Shown here in pieces: positions 10,384 through 23,500 of a DNA stretch of 64,000 bases. The position numbers and the translations under genes are program-made. Each line of letters starts with the position of its first letter. The stretch's first letter is position 1. The DNA lies in contig CM054117.1 of NCBI GenBank assembly GCA_028673005.1, positions 4,030,001-4,094,000 on the forward strand, written 5' to 3'. The notes beneath the pieces were generated by a model. It did no database searches and was not told the DNA's origin. It saw only the letters and a program-made list of their open reading frames with translations. The DNA comes from Tanypteryx hageni. Taxonomy: Eukaryota > Arthropoda > Insecta > Odonata > Petaluridae.

Positions 10384-13300
10384 GTAAGTGGATATATGAA
10401 TCAACGAGTGCGTTACTCTTTTATCTGTATTAAATTTACCGCTTGTATTCACTTGATAGTCATTGATTTGGACTTTTTGTTGGGTAAATGTGAATATCAT
10501 GTTTCATTATTCCACCTGAGTGCAGTGTTATACAATTTGTATTAAGTAACACGGTTTATCTATTTAAATCGGTAATTTATTTTTGTGTTTTACACAAGCG
10601 TTGAAATGGAATTTAATAATCGCATCCCTTTTTGTGTGTGAACGTAAGGTTTAATATTTTTAATTGTTTATACCATTTCAGCCGATGACGCCCCAACTTT
10701 CACCAGTGGATGAGCAGGACAAGCTTCTCGATGAAGCGCTTAGTTTGGTCAAATCGCAAGCCTTTCAAATGAAACGACAGTTGGACAAAGGCAGGCTGAT
10801 GGACGGACTTAAGCATGCATCTACAATGCTGGGAGAATTACGTACATCGTTGCTTTCACCAAAAAGTTACTATGAACTCTGTATCCTTTGTGATTATCTG
10901 GAGGAACATAGCTTTGCACTTGATTTATAATTTAATCTAGCATTTATATTTAATCCGTATAATTTAAAGGCAGTAATCTAAACTGATGTTAACCAACTGT
11001 GGAATTACAAAATGCAACGTATATTTTTTCCGTGTTTAGTTAACATTCTTCATTTCGGAGCCATTGAAAGCAGAATTTAAATTAAACTTAAAGTCATCTG
11101 ACAATTTTCTCAGATTTGCTTTTGATGTAATGGTGTCTGTAACTGATCAAAAAAGTTTATAAATTTTAATCAAAATGAACAAAATTAATGTTTGCTGAGA
11201 ACAGAATGATCTGGTAATACAATGGGTCGAGTGAATAAAAATTACGCCAAGTCTTAAATTTTACGGAGGAAAACTTTGCTACTCTTCCCTCACTTGTTTT
11301 TGTTTACATTTTAAGTTTTACAGTTGAATTTCAAACTAAAAACCTAAATATATTGGGTAATATTTTTAAAAAAGTTAATTAATAATTTTTTAACTATTTC
11401 TTTTGTAACTGAATTCGATAATATCACAAATCATGGGTGCATTTTTATTAAATTTGTTATAGTAATTTTATCCTTTCATTTGCTTTTATAGTGATTTTGG
11501 AGGCCACAAATTTTACTGTCTTACATTCAGTCGTGCATTGTATGTAGTAATCTTCCTCGACTCCTATTTGAAATCCGGGATCACTCAAGTACCTTAAAAA
11601 AATTTCTTTCTTCTGTTTGGAAGACAGTGCTCCGCCATCTTTCTCTTGATATTCTCTGAGTAACATTTGAATGAAATATACTTAACATTTTCTTCAGAGG
11701 AATGGTATAAATTTTTATAACCGTTGGTTGTTGAAACTTTTCACTTATTTTTTAACCTTTCATGTCACCATAAACTGCCATATTTATATTTAGGATCAAT
11801 TATCATGAAAATAGAGTATTTAGAAATATCTTAGCAAGCCCTTTACCTCACTTTAAAAAGTTTAAGCATATGCTTAAAGCATTAAGCAAAAGCTCCGTTT
11901 TATTCACACAATTTTAAGCAAATCCTTAGGAAAAATCCTAAAAATAAGCAAATGCTTATTCTTTCTAGCAAAAGCAAATGCTATTTTTTTATTCACCCCA
12001 AATCAAGCATTTGTTTAAAAAGTGATATAAATCTTAAGCATTTGCTTATTTTTTATTCATTCGTTCCAATCAATTAAGGTGATAATTTTAGTTATTTCCG
12101 TATTTACATGCTCAATGCCTTGATTAATAATTATCCTCCTTACGTATTGAATTATTGCTATAGTTGTATTTTACTGATCGTTAGATGTACCTTGTTGAAA
12201 AGAGTTTGGTAATTTTTACTGTTACTGGTGGAGCACTCATTGATCTACAGCTTTTTTGTAAAAATAGGTAAACTTACCTAAAATAGGGTATTAGGAAAAT
12301 AAAATAGCATATAATTAGCCCAAAAATATTTCAAATGTGAAATAAATATGCGATGTTCTAATTGTATACCACAGTGAATAACATTATTTAAGTTATCATT
12401 GCCATTACTGGGGCTGGCCAAGTACTTTTGAGGGCCCGGATGCAAGCAAGTTTTTGGGGGCCCCCTATGTCAAAAGAAACCTGCCATTTTTTACACATCT
12501 TTGTTACAGCTTAGAGATAACTTGTACTTTCAGAGGTGTTTAAAAAATATTGCTTTGAATAAAAAATATAAGTATATTAATAAAAACAATTACATTTTAA
12601 TTAATAATTATTACATATTGGATTTCTGTAATGCCATATTCTCAATAACATCAAAAAAATCACATTATTTAACAATATCTTTTTCAATGTTTAAAGGCTC
12701 ATTATACACTTAGGCGAAGATGGTTTTTAATAATTTTTAATTTACTAAAAGATCGCCCTGCACTTGCCACCGTTATGGACAAAGTCAAAAATAACCTAAA
12801 TACGGTCATAACATTGGGTAATATTTCACTAAAATTATTAGGTAATATAAATTCTAAAATCTCCTGTGCAGAATTACATTATTTTCATTTGATATTACAG
12901 TAAAACCCCTATTTAACGAATCGCTGGGGGATTAGAATATATTTCACTAAATCGAGGTTTTCATTAAATGGAGGTTTTCAATTAAAATGAGTTAAATTTA
13001 TCTTTATTGCTTGTGTATTAGTTCCATTATACAATACCAGAATAAGGCCACTGAAAATGGTCTCTATAATAAAAATCCATTTTTCAATTTTGTATGCACA
13101 ATACTTATATTAATACTTTTAAAATAAACATTTATAAAAAAATTCCAGTGACAAACAAGCCTTATTGCCATTGAATATGAAAATTTCTGTAATGAATCAT
13201 TCATATGATTACAAAAAATAATTTCAAAATTTTCAAAGTATTTTCAAAATTGACATAAATCTTGAAACAATTTTTCATCTCTCCTTTAAAAAGCTTCATC

Positions 13301-16300
13301 ATACAACATTAAATAGAAAATATTAAAATATATTTGGAATTTCACAAAAAATATCAAAATTATTCAAAAACCAAGCATACATAGCTACAAGAAAATTATT
13401 TATTAAAATATTCCAGCAAACTTGTTTGCTTCTTCTGGCAGGTGCTCTGAACATTCAGAACTTCTCGCTCCAAAGAATTTACTTTTGATATAGTAGTGCT
13501 GTTCACATCAAAAGAAGTTGAATATCTTCGCACCACTTCAAGTGCCTGAACCGCTTCACCAAGTGTGGGAACTGATTCTTCTTCTTGTACTGCCTCTTCT
13601 TCTACTACTGCCTCTTCTTCCTCTGCCTCTTTGGTATTACATATTTCTTCCACGTCTTGTGGAGGACCAGACGTACTCTCAAGATCATCACACCGGACAA
13701 ACTCTTCAAAATTTGTGTCCATGTCAGGTGCAATTTTCAACCAATTTTCGTGGTCAATCACATCGATATCTTCATCAATTTCCATAGCATTGTTGCAATT
13801 GAACGCAGCCTTATGAAAACAGTTTGATATTGTTTGAGGTGTAACTGAATTCCATGCAGCTGTTACCATATGCAAACCCTGAAGGACGCTCAGTATCAAA
13901 TGTTTATTCATCTCAATGTAGGATACTGCTTTCTGCACCAAAGCCTTCCTGTACTTTGCTTTCATGGAGTGAATAATGCCCAAGTCAAGTGGCTGCAGAT
14001 GGCTAGTACAATTAGCTGGAAAAAACACCACTTTAATATTGCGAAGAAAATCAGTATCTGGAGGGTGGGCCGAACATTTATCAATAAATAGAAGAATTTT
14101 TCTATTTGCACCACCCATCTTTGCATCTAATGATTTCAAAAATGTTTTAAATATATCCGTTGTCATCCATGCATTTTTATGCATATTTACATGGCAATGC
14201 CTGTACATTTTTAAAACACCTAGGCTTGGCAAATTTACCTATTATTAGAGGCGTCAACTTTTCACTGCCATCTGAATTTGCACATAAAAGTGCAGTTATC
14301 CTATATTTACTTCTCTTTCCACCATGGCACTTGTCTCCTCTAGTAGCAAGAGTTTTTGATGGAAGAAGGTTGAAAAAAATGCGTTTCATCTGCATTAAAA
14401 ATATCATTGGGCTTATAGCCTTCTAAATACCTTACCAATGTTACACTCTTCCAGTAGTCAACAGCTCCTTCATCAACACTAGCACTTTCGCCACAAACAC
14501 TTTTATATTCAAGTCCATGGCGCTTCTTAAATCTGTCCAGCCATCCATTGGAACCCTTAAAGTTTTCTATTCTAAGCCTAGTTGCTACCCTAATTGCTTT
14601 CTCCTTCAACAGTACACCATTGATTGGGAGGTTGGCGGAGCGCATTCCCTCAAACCACTCGATCAATATCTTCTCCATTTCATCATATGGTGATGATTTG
14701 ATATTTTTTCTTTTGATGGCTTTACCCCACATTTCACTTCTTTGTCAAGTATTAATTGTTTATTCTTCATTATACAAAACAATGAAGACGGTGCAAGATT
14801 AAATTTGCGTGCAATTTCTATCGCAGGCATGCTTGTGTTCTTTTCCACTTCTTGAATGATTTTCACTTTTTCCGTAATTGTCAGCTTCTTCCTTTTACTA
14901 GTAGCCATTATTAAGGAATAAAAATAAAAATAGCAGAAAGAATATTTTTCACAATTGCTTCAGATTTACACAGTGATCGCCGAACAGGCAGGCAGCACAA
15001 CGAAGAGTTGTACTGCTAGATAAGGTAGACGGAGAGGGGACATGCATTATGTCATCGGGATCGGAGTAATCAGCTGACATGTCTCACAAGGGAAGCCCCC
15101 AAGGTGTGACACTCGTATCGGAATTCGACTTTGCAGAATGAAATTATATGCAAAATAACGGACTCCTATTTCTACCTAGGTGCCAACTCGACGTCGTTTA
15201 CGAGAAAATGCCCTTTGAAAATCGCGATCCGAGAGTCATCAAAATAAGAACTTTAAATCATGATCAATACATGACGAAATGGTAAAGCAAATGGGTGATC
15301 CGTAAAATTATGTTCGTTAAGAATTACGGTGAAGAATTACGATGAAGAAAATAGTGATTATAATGCATTGAATACATTTTTTAAATGGTTTGCATGTTTT
15401 ATCGATGATATGCTGGAAATTGTGAACAAATTTAAAAAACCAGAGAAAAAAATATTGGTCCCTTCGGGAATCGAACCCCGGCAAAAATATTTGAAATCCA
15501 ACTCGTTTCCCCTAGACCAACAGTCCAAGAAAATTAGGAAAGGACTTTTAACGTTCTTATTTCGATGACTCTCGGATCGTGATTTTCAAAGGGCATTTTC
15601 TCGTAAACGACGTCGAGTATATAGCACACTATGACAACAGGTAACTGAGCGTGATACCAGAAATGAGGAACATACGAGCAGGATTCATTACATTGTAGGA
15701 TTTACGGTTTCCTTGCGGCTGCTACCGTCTTAGCAGACAATGTAGCCACTTGCGCGTGATGAGCCATTCACAATGTTTTGTGCGTATATCGTAATTTTTA
15801 CGTACAATATGTTTCTTTTGTGATTTCTTTTTGCTCATGAAAAAGTTTACTAAATGCGGGAAGCGTCAAATAAAAATTGAAGTACATGTACATAATATTT
15901 TTTCACTAAATCGGGTTTCACTAAATGCGGGGAAATAATACATTGTTTATATGGAGCTATTGTCGGAACCTGAAAAAATCTTCACTAAATCAGGGATATC
16001 ACTAAATGCGGGAACATTAAATCGGGGTTTTACTGTAAATCTTTTAGTATGACTATTTCATCACTAAGTTCAAATCTCTTAATCCAGCACTGCTTACAAA
16101 TTATTATAAAGTAACTATAATGAAAATTAATTTAATAAAAAAGCAAAAATTTGTTTAAAGATGTAAATATATTATTTATACTCATCATTTGGGGGCCCCT
16201 AAGAATAGGGGGCCCGGATGCCTTGCATCCGCTGCACCCTCCACTTGACAAGCTCTGGCCATTACAAGAAAGTGTTGAAGTTCCCAACAAACTTTATATA

Positions 16301-19300
16301 AGAAATAGCAGTATTACTTGTTTTTTGTGTGAATATGTAGTTTTTAACCACCTTCAGTTTGATTGGAAGTGGATTTTCATAATCATTGTAGGAATGAACT
16401 ATTTGGCTCTACTTGCAAACACAGGTGTAATGCCCAGCAGCTTTTGTATCGAATTCTTTTATCATATCTCTGATAGTTTTGAAGTCTTTTGTGCAAAAGT
16501 TATTCGGGGTTAGTCTTTTATTAGGTATTCTCTCCCTACCTCCCCCAAAAATTGCACATAGTCTTTTATGAGGTATTCTCTCTCTACCTCCCCCAAAAAC
16601 TTCAGTCTTTTATGAGGTGTTCTCTCCCTTCCTCCCCCACAAACTGCACATTAGCCGATAAAAAAAAGTGCCAAACATTTGTTAACCCTCAAAACCCTGG
16701 CAAAGCTTCGTCGAAATCAGAGAGTGCAGCACCTCGTAGACCTTTGTAAGTTCGTACATGCTTGCAAGGTAAAATTGTCATTACAGATGACTATTTTTCT
16801 AAAATTAACAGAGCTCTGTAAAAGTTGAAACTATCCTAAAGTCTGGACGAAATTATTTTGGGATTGACACTTTGGGCTAGAGGAGGGGTGAGGGCTTGGC
16901 GGGAAAGACTCTCTTCCCTCACAGGCGAAGGGGAGGGAAGCGCTGCTAGCTTCGCTTCCCTCCCCTCTGCCTTTCCCACCAAGCCTCCACCCTTTCTCTA
17001 GTCTGAAATGTCAATCCTAAAGTAATTTCGTCCAGACTGTAGTCAGTAATCTAGGAGATAATAAACCTAAGCAGAGGTGAATTGAGGAAGAACATCAGCC
17101 TGGGGCTGTTTGTCTGAACTGGCCATTTGTGTTATATGACATTTTTAAATATCTATATATACTAAGAACCTAAGAAAGTTGGAAAACAAACCGAAGACTG
17201 TTGATATAGAATGGGATGAAATTAAAACCAGTATCAAGGATACCTTGGATAAAGAGATTGGAAAACAAGAGAAGAAAACCATAGATCACGAAGGAAATGC
17301 TGGAGAAAATGAATGAGAGACGAAAATGGAAAAACATTAACACTGAAGAAGGTAGAGCCAACTATAGGCGTATAAACAATGAGTTGAGAAGGGTAACAGA
17401 TAAAGCTAGAGAAAATAGGATAAAAGGAAAATGTGATGAAATAGAACAAATGGAGAAGTTAGGACGGTACGATATGATGTACGCTAGAGCACTCGAGTTA
17501 GAAGATAAGAAATCTAATGGAATTAATGGTATGGGAATTATGAATACAGATAGGAAGATAGTCTCAGAAACAAAGGATGTAGCACAGGTATGGGAAGAAT
17601 ACATTAAGGAATTATACAGCAAACAGGCAGGAGCAGCAAAAATAGAACTGGAAAATGAGGAAAACATTGAAGAAGACAACTTAGGACCATGTATTATGAA
17701 GAGTGAAGTAGAAAAAGCAATAGGGGAACTAGAGAAAGAGAAAGCCACAGGCAGCAATGGAATACTTAACTTTAAGTTAAGTTAACTTAGGACCAAGTAT
17801 TATGGAGAGAGAAGTAGAAAAAGCGATAGTGGAACAAAAGAAGGGGAAAGCCACGGGCAGCGATGGAATACCTGGTGAGATACTTAAAGTCATAGGATCA
17901 GAAGGACTAAAAGCGATCACGAAATTAATTAATAAGATTTACAACACGGGAGAGTGGCCTAAGGATTTCCTAGAAGTAACAATGATCCCTCTATAGAAGA
18001 AGCCAAAGGCAATGTAGTGTAAAGATTACAGAACGATAAGCCTTCTGTCACACACATCGAAGATCATCACGAGGATTCTTAATAAAAGGCTGGAGAAGAA
18101 GGCAGAAGAAATAATAGGGGAGGATCAATTCGGTTTCAGAAAAGGACGAGGAACTAGAGATGCTATAGGAGTAGTTAGAATCATATCAGAAAGGGCAATA
18201 GAGTACAGTCAAGATATCTGCGGATGTTTCGTAGACTGGCAGAAGGCCTTTGATAGAGTAAATTGGGTAATGTTGATGAAGATATTAAAGAATATAGGCG
18301 TAGACTGGAAAGACAGGAGACTGATTAGAAATCTATATGAGAATCAAGTTGTAAAGGTCAGGTTTGAGAATGCGGACACCTGCGGAATAAATATCGGTAG
18401 AGGAGTAAGACAAGGCTGCTGCCTATTGCCAACCCTATTCAATATATATGGAGAAAGTCTAATGCAAGAAGCTTTAGAAGGCACAGGAGATTTGAAAATT
18501 GGAGAAAGGATTATAAGAACAGTAAAATATGCAAGTGATCAAGTACTACTAGCAAGAAAGGAAGAGGAGCTACAAAAAATGATAAATAGACTAGTGATAA
18601 CAGGTAGAAAATACGGTATGGAAATAAATACAGAAAAATCCAAGGTCATTCGAATATCGGGTAAAAAAGAGAATCTGAACATAACTATTGGGGGAAAGCC
18701 ATTAGAACAAGTTTCAGAATATAAATACCTTGGAAGTATCATGACACGAGAGGTAAAATGTACAGATGAGATCAGAACTAGAATAGGAAAAGCAAAAGCG
18801 GCTTTCAGGAGAAAAAAACAACTACTTACAGGGAATATAAGGGAAGATATCCGCAAGAAGTTGATAAAATGCTACGTATGGAGTATAGCATTGTATGGGG
18901 CAGAAACATGGGCGCTAAGGAAAAATGACATCAAATACTTGGAAAGCTTTGAAATGTGGACTTGGAGGGGAATGCTGAAGATAAAATGGACAGATAGGAT
19001 GAAAAAGGATGAAGTGCTACGAAGAATAGGAGAGAGGGGAATGATTATACAGACTATCAGAAAGAGGAAGGCTAACTGGGTTGGACATTACCTGAGGAGA
19101 GAGAGTATGATTAAAGGCGTGTTAGAAGGAAAACTAGATGGGAAAAGGGAAAGAGGTAGGAAAAGGTTTCAGCTGATAGACGATTTGAAAGGGAAAGAGA
19201 GTTATCAAGATATAAAGAGGACAATGGAAAATAGGAGTATATGGAGAACCAGGTTTAACCAAGAATAATCACGGACCTGTCTACGGACATACTACCTATG

Positions 19301-20488
19301 ATGATGATATACTCGCAGACAAAATTCAAAACATTATTCATATAGGAATTAACATTATTGTTTTTCCATGTCGTGACATATATATTTCAACAAATTTTTT
19401 TATACATTTTAAATTGCTACTTTTAGCGTAAATGTGAATGGCCCATTGGGGCCTGCCAGATAGGTTGTTCTGCCCTTGAACCTGAGGATGTTAAAATTTT
19501 AAAAAATCTTGTATTGGAATAAATGTGAAATTTTTTTAATTAAAAATTATTTCTTGAAGTTATTGGGGAGAGAAGTTTAGGATTGTTTTTTTTAAGCTTA
19601 TGGATGTGAATTATGGGTAATTTAGTTGAACTTTGCCTAATTTATCACATTCTTTATCCCTTTGAGGTAACACTAAGTTAGTATATGGAGTGTTTATTAA
19701 ATAAGTAGATAGGTTTTTAAAAAATTTGACTGATGCATTTGTATTATGTTATAGTTTGGGTTTTTTGTTAACCAGATTAATTAAAGTTTGCACTTTCCTC
19801 AACTTTTATTAGATATGGCTATAACTGATGAATTAAGGCACTTGGAGTTATATCTACTGGATGAATTTCAAAAAGGGCGCAAAGTTGCAGATCTTTATGA
19901 ATTAGTTCAGTATGCTGGAAATATTGTTCCACGTTTGTAAGTAAGAGATAATGTTTCCTTTTTTCATCATTCCATATATTTTGCATTTTAGTACTTGGTG
20001 TGCCATTCCTGAGTTTAATCATGTTTTCTGAATTAGGTAACCTATGTTTGCTCAATCTTAGTGTTAACTCAATCAGGCCCAGCTGCTGATACATTTTCCA
20101 ATAAAATCCTTTTTATCTCATGCCCGAGTCTTCATGCTAATTGCCGAGTTTATAATATTCAATTTTTGCAGCCATAAATTCCTTCAATTTCTTTAAAATA
20201 TCTACTATTTATTTTGCATTCTGGTATTGAAGGCGAGTTTTTTATTGATAAAAGTGATGAAGAATATGCAAATGGAGATATGTATTAGTGAATGCACTCC
20301 CTTTTTGAACTTCACATGCTAGCGGTTTGCAAATTGGATCTCACAACACAATCTTTTATGACCGTTACTTCTGTTTCGCGCTGATTATTTGCATTCCGCG
20401 TTATGTGTTTGTGATGCCAACAATAGTGAACTCCCTCTACTTTTTCGTTTTGAAGTTCAGTTTAAACTTGGGCGCTTAGGAAAAGGAC

Positions 20489-20520
<32 letters not shown>

Positions 20521-23500
20521 GTATATTGAAAATGCTCATTATTAGCAGTTTTCGAAGTAAATAAACGTGATAACTCTCAACTTAAATATTTTGTAGCTTA
20601 GTTTGAACTTCACTACCTATGTCGCTATTTTCGATGATGAAACTTTAGTTGAAAAATTTAAAGAAATGCCATAATTCTGGAATGTAAGGTTTTAATTTGC
20701 TATTATCTTTGTATTTTGAATGTAATATAGAGAAAGGTTGTTTTGTTTTGTTAAGTTTTCTTCCTTGTGTGTGTATGTCCCCTACAAACAACTTTTGAAC
20801 CAATGGACCGATTTTAATGAAACTTGGTATGAGGCTCGTGCTGCTAAAGCCCACCTCCAGGCTTTATTTTATTTGATAAAGATTGAAGTTCTGGGTTTGA
20901 TTCCAGGAACTTTTTTTCCCTATTTGTTTTACATTGGAAATCTCCAATCCATCGTGCAGAGATGTTTTCTTTAATACATTCAACTATCTTAAAATTGTGA
21001 TATCGGAGCAAGGTTTGTACTTTTCTAAGGGGAAAAGAATGTAAATTCTAATTATTATCGCAGAATTTTGATAATTGATTGTATTTTCTTGAATTTCTTC
21101 TGAAACAGCGTTTTTGCATTTTAAATCACATTTTATCGGATTGTTGCCATGGAGATGATTATTACTGAACTTGGCTTCAGCATAGACGAGTGAACAAATG
21201 GCTTATTTTCTTTTCTGCTTGGCTACTCTTCAGCAATGAACAGTTGGTCCAGACATATTTGGGAATAAACATTAACATTTATTAAATTCATTTATTTAAA
21301 AAAATACATGCTAAATATGTCAGAAAGTGATGTTGACATTGTTTTTAGTATTTTAAACCTGATAATGCTCTATTAATTTGTTTTCCAATTTTTTCTATCA
21401 TTGATAAACTATGAATTGCAAGTGGTAATTATGGTATGAGAATTCCTTGGAATGACTAACACATACTGAAACATTTCCTGTCTACATAAGTAATCAATTT
21501 GGGATGTCAAGTTTGGGAAACCAGCCTGTATTAGTCCTGGTTTGGACTATTTGTTATTTTTTGTGACGTATTTTGAACAATTAAAAGATGTTCTCAATTT
21601 CTTAGGCTAAGTTTTGATTTTCTGTTACGCATTTCAAACATAATTAATAAAAGAAATGTTATCACTCTATAATGCTAGTGTTATTTTTGCGGATTGGAAA
21701 TGTTTGTGGCAGAATCCAAGAGAGCATCCATGCGTCACGTGCTCAACATTCCATTTCAGTAGTTCATGATTTTAAATTTAAACATTACCTTGGAATGAAT
21801 GAAAGGTGATCAAAAATCGCATGTGAAATGTGTTGGAGGTAAACTGCACAATAGCCGAAAGAAGTGTTATCGCTTTGTATTGCAGGTTTTCATTTCCTAT
21901 TACGCGTTTTGAAGGTGATTAAAAGATTTTTTTCACTTTATGATGCTAGGTTTTCATTTGCTGTTGTTTTCTTTTATTTCCTGTTAAACTTCATTATTTA
22001 TCATTAAAAAGTGAAATTTTTCGGTTGAATGGGAACTGTACTCTCATTATTGCATTGTCTCTTATGTGAAAATTGGAATTGCACTTACAAGGAGAGTTAG
22101 ACAACTCGTTTCCGGATGTAACCACCACGGCAAGAATGAACAAAAATAATTGGACACCTATTTTTTTCTAGCTGCCAATGATCATTCCTATGTAAATTAT
22201 TAACATTTAAAGATCACGAAAACCCTGCCGACTATTTAAATTCCTACGATAACAGCCATGTGACAGGCGGGTTAGCCAAGCACGTTACGGTGCTAGGCTA
22301 GATATGTCTTTTGAGCTTGAGGGCCCGGGTTTGATCCTCACCCTTGGAGTTGGAGCTTTTCAAATGTATGTTAATTTAAATGCACTGAGCTCTACTTAAC
22401 TTTAAAATTTCAGCTTCCTAGCTTGCCCCAAAGTACCTAAACATTTATCTATTAGTTTTAACTTTAAGAATTTTTAACAGCCAAAGAAATTAAAATATCA
22501 AAATTTTTATAATTTTTATTTTGTTTTTTTCACAAAATCTACCGGTAAAAAAATTTCAGCCTCATAGCACATTCGATAATACATGAACCTCAAAAATATG
22601 TTTAAACAATTGCGAATTTTAAGCGGTTGAATTTTTGAACTTTTTCAAAATTTCCTTTTTTTTCTGTATAATTTTCTACAAAGTGATTTCAAAAACTCGA
22701 ACCTATAGCATACTAGTAGAAGGTGCTTGCATACTGCAATCATTTAATCGCACGTTGAAAAAAACATTAATATTCAGAGAGATATTTCATCATGAGGAAT
22801 ATTTCCTTAATTCTAAAGATTTCTCCTCTGGACGGGTTTTTGTTTTTTCTTTATGGACAAAAATGGAGTAAAACAATTTACGATTTTTAAAATTTTCGAA
22901 ATATGGTACTTTTTCCACATTGAGTTAATAATGCCACATATTTCTGCCAAATTTTAAATTTATAGTACATTTAAAAGTGAAATAACATTTATCTAATTGT
23001 TTAAATTTAAATAATATATAACAGCCAAAATAATAATTTTATCGATAAATTGAAATGATTATTCGTTTACATAAATTAACCTATAAATAATTTAAAAATT
23101 TCAGCTCCCTAACTTGCGGCATAGTGTCTAAGCATCTACCTATTTGTTTAAACTTTAAGAATTTTTAACTGCCAAACAAATCAAAGTATCATAATTTTTA
23201 TAATACCTATTTCGTTTTTTTTTAAGAATTCTACTTATTAAAAAAATTTCAACTCCGTAGCACATTTGGAAATACATAAACCTTGAAAATTTGTTTAAAC
23301 AATTGCGAATTTTTAGCGGCCGCATTGTTCCAGTTTTTCAAAATTTTCCTTTTTTCTAGTCGGTTTTGCAAAATATCCTACCTATGACAAAAATTTCGAA
23401 TCTCCAGCTCATGTGGAAGTGCGTAAACATTAGTATCCTCCTATATCATCCTCCTCTGTAAGAAACGTCTATATATAATGATAGGAGGATACTAATGTTT

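Larger units (their letters stand above)
12898..16035 (-). mobile_element. Tigger (pogo superfamily) transposon, nearly intact
   Basis: Begins CAGTAAAACCCC and ends GGGGTTTTACTG, with TA on both sides (12896-12897 and 16036-16037). Its length is 3138 bp. It carries a transposase on the minus strand and a nested MITE (15186-15618). CAGTAAAACC termini and a TA duplication are typical of Tigger elements in the Tc1/mariner superfamily. Confidence 0.88.
12409..16257. mobile_element. Outer hAT-type element with perfect 8-bp duplication
   Basis: It starts TGGGGCTGGCCAAG and ends in the imperfect inverted form CTTGACAAGCTCTG. GCCATTAC flanks both sides exactly (12401-12408 and 16258-16265). Both ends carry GGGGGCCCC and GGCCCGGATGC blocks. 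Removing the Tigger at 12898-16035 leaves about 710 bp of non-coding sequence, so it is a MITE-sized element that later received a Tigger. Confidence 0.75.

Noticed and set aside
13518..13827. Several long plus-strand frames rich in Leu/Ser over the Tigger
   Set aside because: They are antisense reflections of the Glu-rich tail of the minus-strand Tigger transposase.
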